Shown here: one piece after another, positions 8,526 through 18,996 of the stretch | Numbering within the stretch: position 1 is the stretch's first letter | Layout: each line of letters begins with the position of its first letter | Origin: Methanofollis formosanus | GTDB lineage: Archaea > Halobacteriota > Methanomicrobia > Methanomicrobiales > Methanofollaceae | DNA length: 64,000 nucleotides | Assembly: GCF_019633745.1 (NCBI RefSeq) | Contig: NZ_CP037968.1 | Coordinates: forward strand, 1,618,789 to 1,682,788 | Reading direction: 5' to 3' | Position numbers and translations under genes: made by a program | The notes under the pieces: generated by a model | What the model saw: the letters and a program-made list of their open reading frames with translations, nothing else | What the model was told of the DNA's origin: nothing | Databases searched by the model: none

Positions 8526-10124
8526 GTGGATTATGCAATATGGAAGAGACATTCCGGATCTGAAGAACTCGTCTACGCCAAAGTTTTCGCAAATAACCCC
8601 TATCTGCCAAATAACGAGTTTTTATTTTGTCCTGCGTGTGGAGAACCCGTAATACTGGCAAATGGAGAGGAAAGAACCTATTTTAGACACTGTCCCAATA
8701 ATCCAAAAAACTACAGTTGCCCTAACTATTTAGATAGTGTATATGCAGTTCAATATCAGAGACAACAAGAGGAACGTAAATCAAGGCGACATTCAAAACG
8801 GATCTATATTTTGAAGAGAGGAGAAACCTTCGGACTTTTTCTCGGTTTTCCCAAATTAGAGGAGAAAACAGTTTTAGTTGCCAGAAATGAAAAACTCATA
8901 GTACGAATCATTAATCCAAACAACGCAGAACTCAAAGAGAACAGAATCCTCTTTAATCAGGTAATTCCAGGAGAAACTACTTACATCCAGTTAAAGTGGA
9001 TATATGACTATTATTCTCTCGAATACTACGAATCTTCAGTTAGCCAAGAGATTATTAAAAGCTGGGGAGAGGAGCAATCTGGACTTCCAGAAGAGGGAGC
9101 ACTGTTTAGATACAGTAAAAATTATGCTCGTTGTATATCCGGCAATGGAGAGATCACCACAGACAAATACTACTATTTTGCGACGGCCTTTGGAATATCA
9201 GACAACACTGGAGATTTTCTCGAATATGAGTATGTAGGGAAATTATGTGGGAAGACCATAGGATACGAATCAAAATGGATGGTCTACCGGGTGCAATTTA
9301 CCAAATTCACCAAAGAGGCCCTAGAATTTGCAGACAGTTTAGGGGTCACGCTTGTCGAGTGGCATCCCCCACTAATTCCCCTCTGGCCCCCCCATGTGCA
9401 GGTTGGAAATAGCCAAATCTACAGTAAACCAACAAATATCCTAAATCTGGCACAAACAGACACATCTTATTATCAGGAAACGGAAGGGCAATCTCGCAGA
9501 CTAATCCAAAAAATACCGAATAATGTAGGATGGTTGTTATGTCACCCTGTCAGGGCGCCTACGCACATCAAATCCTCTGATAGATCGTATGAGGCCTCCC
9601 TCACATGCGAATATCCCGAAGATATATCTCAGTACATCCACCCGGAAATAACCCTCGAGTACGCAAAAAAACCACTTGAAAATGGGGATTCCTTTTCACT
9701 CAAGGACAAGGCAAATTTGTTCTTCAAATCAGACTGTAGATGTGATATTTATCATTACTCAGAAAAACAACTGAAAAGTGTTTACTGGAATGAACAGGCC
9801 ATTCTTGGATTTCGAAACCTATCCGAGGGGGACAAGATTTGCGTACGCCATGGACTGGATACAGTCCATCAGGTAAGCATTCCAAAACGCATCCAGAAAA
9901 CGGTAAGATTCTCAGCAAAAAAAGACGAAGAAACGTATCAGGAACTCATTCTAATGGGAGGCACGTTTATATCGACCCCCGTGAAAGTGAAATATATTCT
10001 GAGCCATCTTGGAAAGTACCCTAAAGTCAGTAATTATCTCATCCAGACATTAAGATCTGGTAAAATTCCACAAAAAGCGTACGAGCATCTGATTTCTGAA
10101 TTCTATAAGGAGATTGAAAATTAA
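8526..10124 (+). CDS. CoiA-like zinc-finger protein, first gene of a putative defence operon
   Basis: The 532-residue protein opens with a probable zinc site: Cys35-Pro-Ala-Cys38 in FCPACGEP, then YFRHC (His55, Cys56) and Cys65. This arrangement, with a phenylalanine-arginine-histidine before the third ligand, resembles the N-terminal zinc module of CoiA-like competence proteins. I see no CoiA nuclease motif in the rest, which is mixed alpha/beta with many aromatics and unknown function. The start is GTG with GAAGAGG upstream. The stop codon overlaps the next start by one base (TAATG), so the two genes are coupled. AT-rich composition sets it apart from the host. I infer a nucleic-acid-binding or target-recognition role. 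Confidence 0.7.
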   Translation: MDYAIWKRHSGSEELVYAKVFANNPYLPNNEFLFCPACGEPVILANGEERTYFRHCPNNPKNYSCPNYLDSVYAVQYQRQQEERKSRRHSKRIYILKRGETFGLFLGFPKLEEKTVLVARNEKLIVRIINPNNAELKENRILFNQVIPGETTYIQLKWIYDYYSLEYYESSVSQEIIKSWGEEQSGLPEEGALFRYSKNYARCISGNGEITTDKYYYFATAFGISDNTGDFLEYEYVGKLCGKTIGYESKWMVYRVQFTKFTKEALEFADSLGVTLVEWHPPLIPLWPPHVQVGNSQIYSKPTNILNLAQTDTSYYQETEGQSRRLIQKIPNNVGWLLCHPVRAPTHIKSSDRSYEASLTCEYPEDISQYIHPEITLEYAKKPLENGDSFSLKDKANLFFKSDCRCDIYHYSEKQLKSVYWNEQAILGFRNLSEGDKICVRHGLDTVHQVSIPKRIQKTVRFSAKKDEETYQELILMGGTFISTPVKVKYILSHLGKYPKVSNYLIQTLRSGKIPQKAYEHLISEFYKEIEN

Positions 10125-12631
10125 TGGCAAATCCAAAAAAAGATTTCAATGTACGTTGCTGTATTGGGATTCCAATGAAGTTTGGCGACCATGACTTCAA
10201 AGTCTTGAGGATAGCAGATATTTCCACAAAAGAGTGGAGTAAAAAAGGTCGAGTAAATACTATAGGTACGATCTACACCAATCCAGACAACGGAAACATG
10301 CTCATTCCGATTAAATTAGAAGAAAACTCCGATCAATGGTGGCACGACAACTTAGGCATCTGGATGTGGAAAGAAAGTACCAATTCTGAGGCTTATGACG
10401 TAGCACCCTATTCGCATCATCCCAAACCCCCTTGCAAATATAATTATTACGAACTAATCTTTTTGCAGAATCCTGAAACTTCGCCAGAATCAATAGAAAA
10501 TATGAGAATAGTGAGGGATTCTGATGATGCACTCGCACAGATATTGGAAAAAGGTATCGTTGTCCCAGACACATTTTCAGAAAACCTCCTCGTAGTCTAT
10601 GATTGCGATGAAGATCATTACTTCTGTGTTGAGATAACAAAAGCAACATCTTGTCTACGATATAATGAATTACTTTTTGTAACCGATAGAAGATCATTGG
10701 ATCGATATAGAATCAAAAGAACAGACGTTATTGATTCATTTGATCCAGTATACAAAAATTCAATCCCAGATAACGGTTCAAACCTGACTCGAAGGTTCAT
10801 CTACAAAAAGATGAAATTCAGTCAACAGGATAAGTTAGAGACCCTGACCCTTCGTACTGATTCAACCCGCTTTGCAGGATATTTTTACCGCATTGCCTCT
10901 CGCCTGAATTACTCAGAGGATGAGAAGAAATTAGTGAACAGGATTGTCACCGAAGCCTTATCAAACCCAAAATTACAGCCTTCATTTATATTATCTCCAG
11001 AGATTAAGCAATGGCTTGAATTGCAAACTGACATAATAAATGCACATCTCAATACCGACGATAAAGTTGAGGGGTTTGTAAAAGGAGTTATTGAAAACGT
11101 CCCAAAGATCAACAAAAAATACATTAGTAAAATACAACATGTCGCAAACCAAGGATTATTCGAGCAAAAAGAATCTTTAGAGATAGAGATTGGCAATCTA
11201 AAGAATACAATCGATGAAATTAATGGTGAAATACTTGTAATTAATGCAGAGAAAACAGCTGAAACAGATGCATTAAAATCTCTCAAAAAAACTGTTGAAT
11301 CTGAAGGCGAGCGACTAAGATCTGACCAGGATAACCGCATAAAACAGGAACTCCAGAAGTACAAAGAAGATCAAAAAAAGATTGTTGATGAGGAAATTGC
11401 CTTATTAAAAAAAGAACAAATGCAGGTGATCACCAAAGAGGGTGAACAGTTTAGAGTTGATCAACAGAAATCCATCCAGAAAGATCTTGAGTCACTCCAT
11501 GAGGAAGCTCGCAAAATCCAGAAAGACATAGATTCATTAGAGATATCAAAGAAACAACTTGAGAAAGAGATTTCAGAGACTAAACACATTCAAGAAGAGT
11601 GCTCACGACTGGAACAAAAAAAACAAGATTTAGAAAAAATAAACGACCAATTAAAAACCTATTGTGAGCAGAAACTTAGGATTATACAGCATAATCCAGG
11701 GGACTTCCTTGGGGATCTAGCACTTTTTAAAGGAGTAATTCCATCTGGAGAGTGCGAGCAGACAAGTGTTGCTTCCTCGCCAAATTCAGGCCTGTTTGTT
11801 CAACCGGCAAAAGATTATGATAGATCAGATCTGCTTGAAAGTACTAATATCAAAGATCTGATTGATGATCTGAAGAACAATCTTCAGAACATTGGAGTTG
11901 ACGATGAATATGCTGAGAACCTAGCCAAACTCATTGCCGGGGCATATCTGACGAGAAAACCCCTACTCCTTACAGGATGTAAGGCAAATATCATGGCTAA
12001 TGCCATTTCAGTTACACTTCACTCACAAACACCAGAGGTTATTTCGGTTCCAACTGGCTACAACGACTATTCTTCACTGTTAAACGCTGTGAAAAACACC
12101 AGGGGTAATGTTGTTCTTCTTCAAAATGCCATCGGGTCCATTGACGAATACTGCTATACGCATCTCGCAAAGGACATTCTTAATGAGAAACCCGAAAAAT
12201 ACATCCTGTTCTCACTTGATTTCGCAGAAAATATGCGGATACTCCCCCCAAGTATACTAGGATACATGATCCTTCTCAATTCAGAAGACTTGATAACCTC
12301 CATTGCAACCGAGGCCTTGGATCCTGGGATTTGTACAGTAACTATTGAAAGAAATCCAAAGGAGGTCAAGGGCCTGTATCAAAGGGTGGTTAAGCTATCA
12401 AATGGACTTAATACAACAAATGGATACAATCTGACTAGAACTGCAATACTCTCTGTATTTATCGAAACGGATGAGGAAAAAGATGAAGAAAACGTGGAAG
12501 CGGTACTTCTTCTGGAGCTTGTCACCTATTGCAAATTATTAGGAGCCACAAATGAACTGAACCAGAGATTAGAACATCTTAGCAGAGAAAACCTCAAAAT
12601 AATCGTAAAGAAACTCCTTGGAGGAGAATAA
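10124..12631 (+). CDS. coiled-coil protein with a degenerate AAA-like ATPase region
   Basis: The 835-residue protein has three parts. An N-terminal region (about 1-340) of unknown fold is rich in Trp, Tyr and Asp. A long coiled coil covers about 340-525, dominated by Glu/Lys heptads. A C-terminal domain (about 590-760) resembles an AAA+ module. KPLLLTGCKANIMANAIS sits where a Walker A loop would be but lacks the Gly-Lys-Thr. VVLLQNAIGSIDEY resembles Walker B. FAENMRILPPSILGYMI resembles the sensor/pore region of McrB- or MoxR-like ATPases. It may bind but not hydrolyse ATP, or be a structural scaffold. It is coupled to both neighbours by overlapping or adjacent starts. Confidence 0.7.
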   Translation: MANPKKDFNVRCCIGIPMKFGDHDFKVLRIADISTKEWSKKGRVNTIGTIYTNPDNGNMLIPIKLEENSDQWWHDNLGIWMWKESTNSEAYDVAPYSHHPKPPCKYNYYELIFLQNPETSPESIENMRIVRDSDDALAQILEKGIVVPDTFSENLLVVYDCDEDHYFCVEITKATSCLRYNELLFVTDRRSLDRYRIKRTDVIDSFDPVYKNSIPDNGSNLTRRFIYKKMKFSQQDKLETLTLRTDSTRFAGYFYRIASRLNYSEDEKKLVNRIVTEALSNPKLQPSFILSPEIKQWLELQTDIINAHLNTDDKVEGFVKGVIENVPKINKKYISKIQHVANQGLFEQKESLEIEIGNLKNTIDEINGEILVINAEKTAETDALKSLKKTVESEGERLRSDQDNRIKQELQKYKEDQKKIVDEEIALLKKEQMQVITKEGEQFRVDQQKSIQKDLESLHEEARKIQKDIDSLEISKKQLEKEISETKHIQEECSRLEQKKQDLEKINDQLKTYCEQKLRIIQHNPGDFLGDLALFKGVIPSGECEQTSVASSPNSGLFVQPAKDYDRSDLLESTNIKDLIDDLKNNLQNIGVDDEYAENLAKLIAGAYLTRKPLLLTGCKANIMANAISVTLHSQTPEVISVPTGYNDYSSLLNAVKNTRGNVVLLQNAIGSIDEYCYTHLAKDILNEKPEKYILFSLDFAENMRILPPSILGYMILLNSEDLITSIATEALDPGICTVTIERNPKEVKGLYQRVVKLSNGLNTTNGYNLTRTAILSVFIETDEEKDEENVEAVLLLELVTYCKLLGATNELNQRLEHLSRENLKIIVKKLLGGE

Positions 12632-12635
12632 ATCC

Positions 12636-13676
12636 ATGGAACATTATCCCCATGAAATTATGGCGCAAGGACTGGGGATATACCACTTTTCCTGTGAAGA
12701 CAAAAATGCCTATATTGCCCGTGTTCTTTACTCCGCGATTTCAGAATGGATAAAAACAGCAGTTTTAGATCGGAATATTGAGGATAATAGTGCATGTCAA
12801 GATACAAGAGATACACTATACACAAAACATCATGTAACCAGAAAATGCAATATAATCCTTTCTGCCTATTTAGATCTCTATCCAGATGTCAGAAAATGGT
12901 TTTATCCAGAGGATAAACCAGATTTTCAGCCAGCTAAAAAAATCCAGGAAAGACTAGAATACTCTGGATTCCTTGTCCCCGGACCAGAAAACACTATTCA
13001 GTTACCCCCCGATAAATTCGCAAGAATTGCCGAGGATTTGTTTTTACTCCGTGGAACATCATTCGGAAAAGATGGAGAGATACATGGGTTAGGATGGTAC
13101 GTCAATAGGATTTCTGAAAAGGATGTGTACTCGCTAGAAGAACTTTTTTTGATACCAAAAATAGATGCAAAAGACACCGTTCTTGATTATAGTAGATATG
13201 CTGATGGGAAATATACACCAAACATTGTCATATCTGATGTTCGAAGATATTTCGACCCACTTTCAAAGCGAATCTTCTCTGATTCCTGGGAACAATCTCT
13301 GCACCATCGCTGGGAACTAACAGTGTATCGAAATAACCTTGCCGACTATGGGATTGCTAAAAACGAAAATGGAAAGATATATGCCCTCTCATTTCCGGAT
13401 AACGCTGTAAAAACACGTGAATTTCGCAGATTCATGTATGGTCTTCGACATTTAAATCATAATCCAGAACAGGCCACAATAACGACCTACAAAGACGCAA
13501 TCAAAATCAAATTACATTCAACTCTACCAGGGAGAGAGGAAATGTTACTCTACATGATAGCTTGGCCGGTTCGAAACATTCTCGACAGAACCGAATTTAT
13601 TACATCGCCTGTTTTCTTCCCAATCATTACAAAACTTCTGGAAAATCTGAACATTCGGGTGATACAAAATGGCTGA
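12636..13676 (+). CDS. protein of unknown function, third gene of the putative defence operon
   Basis: I do not recognise this 346-residue protein. The ATG at 12636 follows a perfect GGAGGAG ribosome-binding site inside the end of the preceding gene, so I chose it over an in-frame TTG at 12618. The protein is soluble, rich in aromatic and charged residues, with no membrane segment, cysteine cluster or nucleotide-binding motif. The segment KPDFQPAKKIQERLEYSGFL (about residues 95-114) could belong to a helical DNA- or protein-binding domain. Its last 8 bases overlap the start of the helicase gene. It probably forms a complex with the other three products. Confidence 0.6.
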   Translation: MEHYPHEIMAQGLGIYHFSCEDKNAYIARVLYSAISEWIKTAVLDRNIEDNSACQDTRDTLYTKHHVTRKCNIILSAYLDLYPDVRKWFYPEDKPDFQPAKKIQERLEYSGFLVPGPENTIQLPPDKFARIAEDLFLLRGTSFGKDGEIHGLGWYVNRISEKDVYSLEELFLIPKIDAKDTVLDYSRYADGKYTPNIVISDVRRYFDPLSKRIFSDSWEQSLHHRWELTVYRNNLADYGIAKNENGKIYALSFPDNAVKTREFRRFMYGLRHLNHNPEQATITTYKDAIKIKLHSTLPGREEMLLYMIAWPVRNILDRTEFITSPVFFPIITKLLENLNIRVIQNG

Positions 13677-16600
13677 ATATAGTGTTCAACATATACACCA
13701 TGAACTTGTTGGAAAATTGAAGGACTACATTCAAGCACAATACTTTGGTGAGAACGATCTTCTTTTGAGCGCATCAACAGACCTTTTAGATGAAAAAGAC
13801 TCAATCTACAAAGATCCCTACATCGAATCGAACCAGACATATGAGATATCAAAAGAAGGGTTAATTAATGCCGATATTCCCCAAAATATCAAAGACTTCT
13901 TTTCTCAAATGAGCACCAAACATTTAGGGGTTTTCAAAGATCCCTATAGTCACCAAGTTAAAGCACTTGAAGAGTTTTACCAAGGGAATGACATTTTGGT
14001 GACGACAGGCACAGGTTCTGGAAAAACAGAGTGTTTCATGTGGCCCCTTGTCGCAAATCTTGCAACTGAAGCAAAAACACATCCTGAGTCATGGAACAAA
14101 AGGGGCATTAGGGCGTTGCTACTCTACCCCATGAATGCATTGGTCGCAGATCAGATCGGCCGTTTGCGGAAAATGATCGGGGACTACGATGGAGAGTTTC
14201 ATACACTTTTTACAGAGTATACTGGTTTCACAAATACACGCACCCCCCAATTTGGAATGTACACGGGTAGGACACCATATCCCGGCGAACCCATAAAAAG
14301 AAAGAATATAGAACTGGCAAAAACGCTGGAACGCGATCTGATCGACCGTAGCCCCGAGTTGATCGCGGAACTCAAATCAATGGGGAAGTACCCCTCAAAA
14401 TATGATCTAAAAACCTATACTGAAAATCTAAAAAAAGGGATTCATCAACCTGCTCTACGGGATGCAGAATTAATCACCCGTAAGGAGATGCAGGATTATT
14501 GTCCTGACATTCTCGTCACAAATTACTCAATGCTCCAATACATGCTGATTCGGCATATCGAACAGCCATTCTGGACAAACACAAAGGATTGGTTAAACGA
14601 ATCTCCAGAGAACAAGCTCCTGATAGTCATCGATGAAGCACATATGTATCGGGGATCCGCAGGGGGAGAGGTAGCTCTCCTCATCCGTCGGCTATTGTAC
14701 AAGTTAGGAATAACACGCGACAAAGTACGGTTTATCCTCACCAGCGCCAGTATTCCAGTTGAAAACGAGGTAAAGAAAATCAAACTAAAACAATATCTTC
14801 GAGAGATCACTTCATCCGAGAAGGACACGTTCTCAATAATTATTGGAACCAATAAAAAGATTGATCTCCCAAATCCCGTTGAATTCTCCGCAAACAAGAT
14901 AAGTAATTTCCCCTTAGATGATTTCCAGCTTGATGATACAAGAAAAACACTAGCAGTCCACAGATTCTTCCAAGAACTTGACGGGACAAGACCACCATAT
15001 AATAGTATCAAGGAATTGGAAGCATGGTTATTTGAAACATTGCCTAAATACAGTCCAGTACAGCGGATAATAAACCAAACCGCTGGAAACGCCACCCGAA
15101 TCACTGAAATTGCAAGGATTGTTTTCCCAGATGACGATCCCAAAACTGCACTTTCTGCAACACAGGTTCTTCTATCGCTACTACCACTTGCCAAAAAAGA
15201 CAGGCAGGTCCTCTTCCCTGCAAGACTTCACATGTTTTTCCGTGGCCTACAAGGACTTTACGCATGTACAAATCCAAAATGTCCGAAAAAACACACCGGA
15301 GACGGTATAACTCTCGGTGAGATATACTCAGACAGTGGACTGGACACCTGTCCTCATTGTCATGGGAAAATCTATGAGTTGATCAATGATAGAAGATGTG
15401 GAGCCCTATTCATCAAAGGATATTTCCTTAATGCGGGGGATTTCGAGGGAAAGAATTATCTCTGGCGCACTCATGGAGAGATATTTGGAAACGAATTGAA
15501 GGAAGTACATCTCTACATCGTCCCACAGAATAATCATAGAAAAAATGAACAAATACGATATGGATGGCTCGATGCAAAGACCGGTTTCATCCATTTCAAC
15601 AACATTCATGACAGAGAGGATGGATTCTTAGAAGTCTGTTACTCTCTTAAGCCAGTAAAAGGAAAGCCAGAGCAGTTAACATTTAGCCAATGTCCAAAAT
15701 GTGGAAAACCGCTGAGTTACTACTCTTTTTCTGATTTCTCAACAAAGGGAAACGAGCCATTTTACAATATTGTTTCATCACAATTGTCTGTCCAACCACC
15801 TGCAATATTTGACGAAGAAAAACTTAAGCAACAGCCAAATGCCGGAAGGAAAGTCCTTGTATTCTCAGACAGCAGACAAAGAGCCGCGGTACTTGCCAAA
15901 GATATGACCCGGACAGCAGACGATCAGGCTGCAAGAGCGGTTTTAGTTCTGGCGGCCAACCATTTACAGCAATGGGCTGAAACCACAGGGAGTGCTGTAA
16001 CGCTTGATATGCTCTATCCTGCATTTTTGGAGATTGCAGACCAAAATCACTTACGTCTATTCTATGGAGGGGATAAGACCCTCTTTAATGAAGATCTGGG
16101 AAAAATCAAACGTACTATTGAAAAAGCAAAAAGACGGGAGATATCAGTAAGATATGATAGAATCATTAGCGATTACAAGAACAAACCCGGACTATTTTCT
16201 GAACAACTCCTGAAAAATCTCTGCTCGCCTTTCAGGTCTTTGACAGACCTCGGGCTTGGTTGGATTGAACCCTGTGATAAATATGATATCGTAGAGTGTC
16301 TTGAATCATTTGGGGAACATGATATCAAGATGCTTGAAGAAGAGTTTATTCCCCTCTTCGCTGCTTGGGCATATTATCATTGTACAAACTCATTTGCTAT
16401 TGGAAATCAGATTTCGAATCAAATACGGTTCAATATCGCTCTTCGTAAATACGATAGGTTTGGTGTAGAAGAGAAAGACTTACAGAAAATACCATCCAAA
16501 TTCAAAAAAATTCTAGAGCAGAAATATACTCAGGAACAGATTGATTGGATTGTTTTCATACTTTCTGAAACATTCCTGGGTCGCGGAAGTGGCGAGGAAG

Positions 16601-18996
16601 GGAACAGGTATTACCTAATTCTAGATAAAATAGCATTAAAATTCAAGGAGAAACATAGGTGGTATCGTTGCAGAACGTGTTCCAATATTTTCCCATATAC
16701 TCTGCTCGGGAAATGTGCACATTGTGGTTCATCTGATGTCTATGAAATGAGTGATGGGGATCTAGAACGGTACAAATTCTGGAGAGATCCCGTTCTCGAT
16801 GCAATCAAGAGAGATTCTGAAAATCCGATACATACCATCAATACAGAAGAACATACAGCACAACTATCCTACAAAGATCAGCGAGACGACATATGGTCCA
16901 CGACAGAAAATTACGAGATGCGGTTCCAGAACCTTGTCTTGGACGATGAACTCCCAATTGATGTGTTGAGTTGTACAACAACGATGGAGGTAGGTATTGA
17001 TATCGGTTCTCTGACAGCCATCAGCCTTCGGAATGTTCCACCAATGCGAGAGAACTACCAACAGAGAGCAGGACGTGCCGGAAGACGCGGAACATCAATA
17101 TCAACAATCGTAACCTATGCCCAGAACGGCCCCCATGATGGTTGGTACTTCAATCACCCTGAGAAAATTATTTCAGGGGATGCCAGCAGCCCATGGATTG
17201 ATGTAGACAATATCAAACTCATTCAGCGTCATGTGAATATGCTCGTCTTAAGTGAGTATTTGAGTGAAAAAGGGACGGATTTATATGAATGCCCACTATT
17301 ATCATTCTTCGATAACTATTATAACGAGTTTGTAGAGTTTCTGAAAACATTTCGGTTCAAACCAGAACTCGAAGTAACAATTCTTTCTGCTAAAAAAACA
17401 GATGAAAATTCTCATCAAAAATTATTACTGAGGCTCAAAAATAAATTAGAGGAAATCCGGGAGGACGTGTTCAAAAACCGCGACCTGTATGATGGCAGGG
17501 CTGAAAAAGAACAAACAAACAGTCTTCTGGATCACTTGAGTTTTGAAGGGATCTTACCAACCTACTCATTCCCACAAAATGTTGTAGGTTTCTACATTGA
17601 AGAACGATCGGGAAATAAGATTATCCAAAGACCAGACCGTTCACTTGATATCGCTATTAGTGAATATGCCCCAGGAAAAGTAATTGTTGTAAACAAAGAA
17701 ACCTACAAAGTCGGTGGGATCTACAGTTTCCATTCGAAGTTCAGAAGAGGCAATCAGCCTGAAAATCAGGCACGACCATACTTTGATGATCCTAATTATC
17801 TGTCCGATTTATATCTCTGTCCAAACCCAGAATGTGGCTGGACTGATACAAGATATCCACTGGGAGGGAGGTGCCCCTTCTGTGGAGAACCTATTTCTGA
17901 GGATAGGAAAAAGAAGATGCTCCGACCATGGGGTTTTGCTCCTGTAGATGGAAAGCCGATCCCTGAAGCACATGCAGAGATTGAACAGTCATATGCAGAG
18001 GAACCATGCTATTTTGCAACGCCTGACCGCAATGACATGAAGGATATTGGATGCAAGCATATTATGGCCGCGGTCCGTTCTGATAAGATCAGGATCATCA
18101 ACAAGGGCGTTAAGGGACATGGATTTAATGTATGTCAGAAGTGCGGTGCTGCAGAAGTTGCAGAACAAACTACTGATGATGAATCCAAAGATAAACCTTT
18201 GAGAGATATCGGCCGACCATACTCTTTCCGTGGTGTGAATTCAAAGTGTACTCATGACCCGGTAAATGTGTATCTCGGTCACACATTTGCAACAGATATG
18301 ATTGTTTTTGAGTTTGAGTTGGACAAATCCAAAATAAACACTGAATTCCCCGGGATGTGGATTTCAAGCGCCGCGACAACACTCACTGAGGCGTTCTTAC
18401 TTGCTGCAAGCCGTACTCTGGACGTTGATTTCAATGACATTAAAGGGGGTCACAGAATTCACGGAACAGAAGATACAACATTTGTTGATATTTACATCTA
18501 TGATAGTCTGTCAAGCGGAGCGGGATATGCCACTGGCCTTTGGAACATGATTGGTCCGCTACTCCAGAGTGTTCAGGATGTCCTAAAATGTGGGAACAAA
18601 GAATGTGAAACAGCATGTCACTCATGCCTCAAACATTATTGGAACCAGAGAGTGCATGAGAAATTGGATCGTCTTGCAGCCCTTGATCTCCTGAACTGGG
18701 GCAGATATGCTGACCTTCCTACACCCTTGAGCATCGATAGACAATATCAGATTATCGCCCCACTCAAACATTTGCTTGCTGATGCTCATCCAGAGATTAA
18801 ATTACCCACCGATCAAGGGAACATGTCAGTGATTTTACCGAAAAAATCAATCAAATTCGTGGTGTATCCTGCGATGCGGGTTCTATCGGAGATGGAGGAT
18901 AGCACCATATATTTGTCAGATAAGTTGGTAAAAAATGCACTTCCAAAAGCCTTTGAGGAGGCCAATAAGTTCATAAAACATTTCCTGAAAGACTAG
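13669..18996 (+). CDS. giant DEAH-box superfamily 2 helicase with zinc clusters and a DUF1998-like C-terminus
   Basis: The 1775-residue ATP-dependent helicase/translocase has TGTGSGKTE (Walker A, about 113-121), VIDEAH (about 320), LTSAS (motif III), and a second RecA domain with VFSDSRQRA, TTTMEVGIDIG (about 1106-1116) and QRAGRAGRRG (about 1131-1141). Extra CxxC pairs (CPHC, CPKC, CRTC with CAHC, CPFC, CQKC) suggest several zinc ribbons inserted in the chain. The end (about 1640-1670) has the four-cysteine CxxxxCxxxCxxC pattern of the DUF1998/MZB region seen in MrfA, DISARM DrmA and Druantia DruE. In those systems the helicase is the core antiviral motor. It is AT-rich and ends the operon. 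A T-rich stretch just after the stop may terminate transcription. Confidence 0.85.
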   Translation: MAEYSVQHIHHELVGKLKDYIQAQYFGENDLLLSASTDLLDEKDSIYKDPYIESNQTYEISKEGLINADIPQNIKDFFSQMSTKHLGVFKDPYSHQVKALEEFYQGNDILVTTGTGSGKTECFMWPLVANLATEAKTHPESWNKRGIRALLLYPMNALVADQIGRLRKMIGDYDGEFHTLFTEYTGFTNTRTPQFGMYTGRTPYPGEPIKRKNIELAKTLERDLIDRSPELIAELKSMGKYPSKYDLKTYTENLKKGIHQPALRDAELITRKEMQDYCPDILVTNYSMLQYMLIRHIEQPFWTNTKDWLNESPENKLLIVIDEAHMYRGSAGGEVALLIRRLLYKLGITRDKVRFILTSASIPVENEVKKIKLKQYLREITSSEKDTFSIIIGTNKKIDLPNPVEFSANKISNFPLDDFQLDDTRKTLAVHRFFQELDGTRPPYNSIKELEAWLFETLPKYSPVQRIINQTAGNATRITEIARIVFPDDDPKTALSATQVLLSLLPLAKKDRQVLFPARLHMFFRGLQGLYACTNPKCPKKHTGDGITLGEIYSDSGLDTCPHCHGKIYELINDRRCGALFIKGYFLNAGDFEGKNYLWRTHGEIFGNELKEVHLYIVPQNNHRKNEQIRYGWLDAKTGFIHFNNIHDREDGFLEVCYSLKPVKGKPEQLTFSQCPKCGKPLSYYSFSDFSTKGNEPFYNIVSSQLSVQPPAIFDEEKLKQQPNAGRKVLVFSDSRQRAAVLAKDMTRTADDQAARAVLVLAANHLQQWAETTGSAVTLDMLYPAFLEIADQNHLRLFYGGDKTLFNEDLGKIKRTIEKAKRREISVRYDRIISDYKNKPGLFSEQLLKNLCSPFRSLTDLGLGWIEPCDKYDIVECLESFGEHDIKMLEEEFIPLFAAWAYYHCTNSFAIGNQISNQIRFNIALRKYDRFGVEEKDLQKIPSKFKKILEQKYTQEQIDWIVFILSETFLGRGSGEEGNRYYLILDKIALKFKEKHRWYRCRTCSNIFPYTLLGKCAHCGSSDVYEMSDGDLERYKFWRDPVLDAIKRDSENPIHTINTEEHTAQLSYKDQRDDIWSTTENYEMRFQNLVLDDELPIDVLSCTTTMEVGIDIGSLTAISLRNVPPMRENYQQRAGRAGRRGTSISTIVTYAQNGPHDGWYFNHPEKIISGDASSPWIDVDNIKLIQRHVNMLVLSEYLSEKGTDLYECPLLSFFDNYYNEFVEFLKTFRFKPELEVTILSAKKTDENSHQKLLLRLKNKLEEIREDVFKNRDLYDGRAEKEQTNSLLDHLSFEGILPTYSFPQNVVGFYIEERSGNKIIQRPDRSLDIAISEYAPGKVIVVNKETYKVGGIYSFHSKFRRGNQPENQARPYFDDPNYLSDLYLCPNPECGWTDTRYPLGGRCPFCGEPISEDRKKKMLRPWGFAPVDGKPIPEAHAEIEQSYAEEPCYFATPDRNDMKDIGCKHIMAAVRSDKIRIINKGVKGHGFNVCQKCGAAEVAEQTTDDESKDKPLRDIGRPYSFRGVNSKCTHDPVNVYLGHTFATDMIVFEFELDKSKINTEFPGMWISSAATTLTEAFLLAASRTLDVDFNDIKGGHRIHGTEDTTFVDIYIYDSLSSGAGYATGLWNMIGPLLQSVQDVLKCGNKECETACHSCLKHYWNQRVHEKLDRLAALDLLNWGRYADLPTPLSIDRQYQIIAPLKHLLADAHPEIKLPTDQGNMSVILPKKSIKFVVYPAMRVLSEMEDSTIYLSDKLVKNALPKAFEEANKFIKHFLKD

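Noticed and set aside
8526-18996. Naming the operon as Druantia or DISARM
   Set aside because: Only the helicase resembles those systems; the companion proteins I can read do not match their known components.
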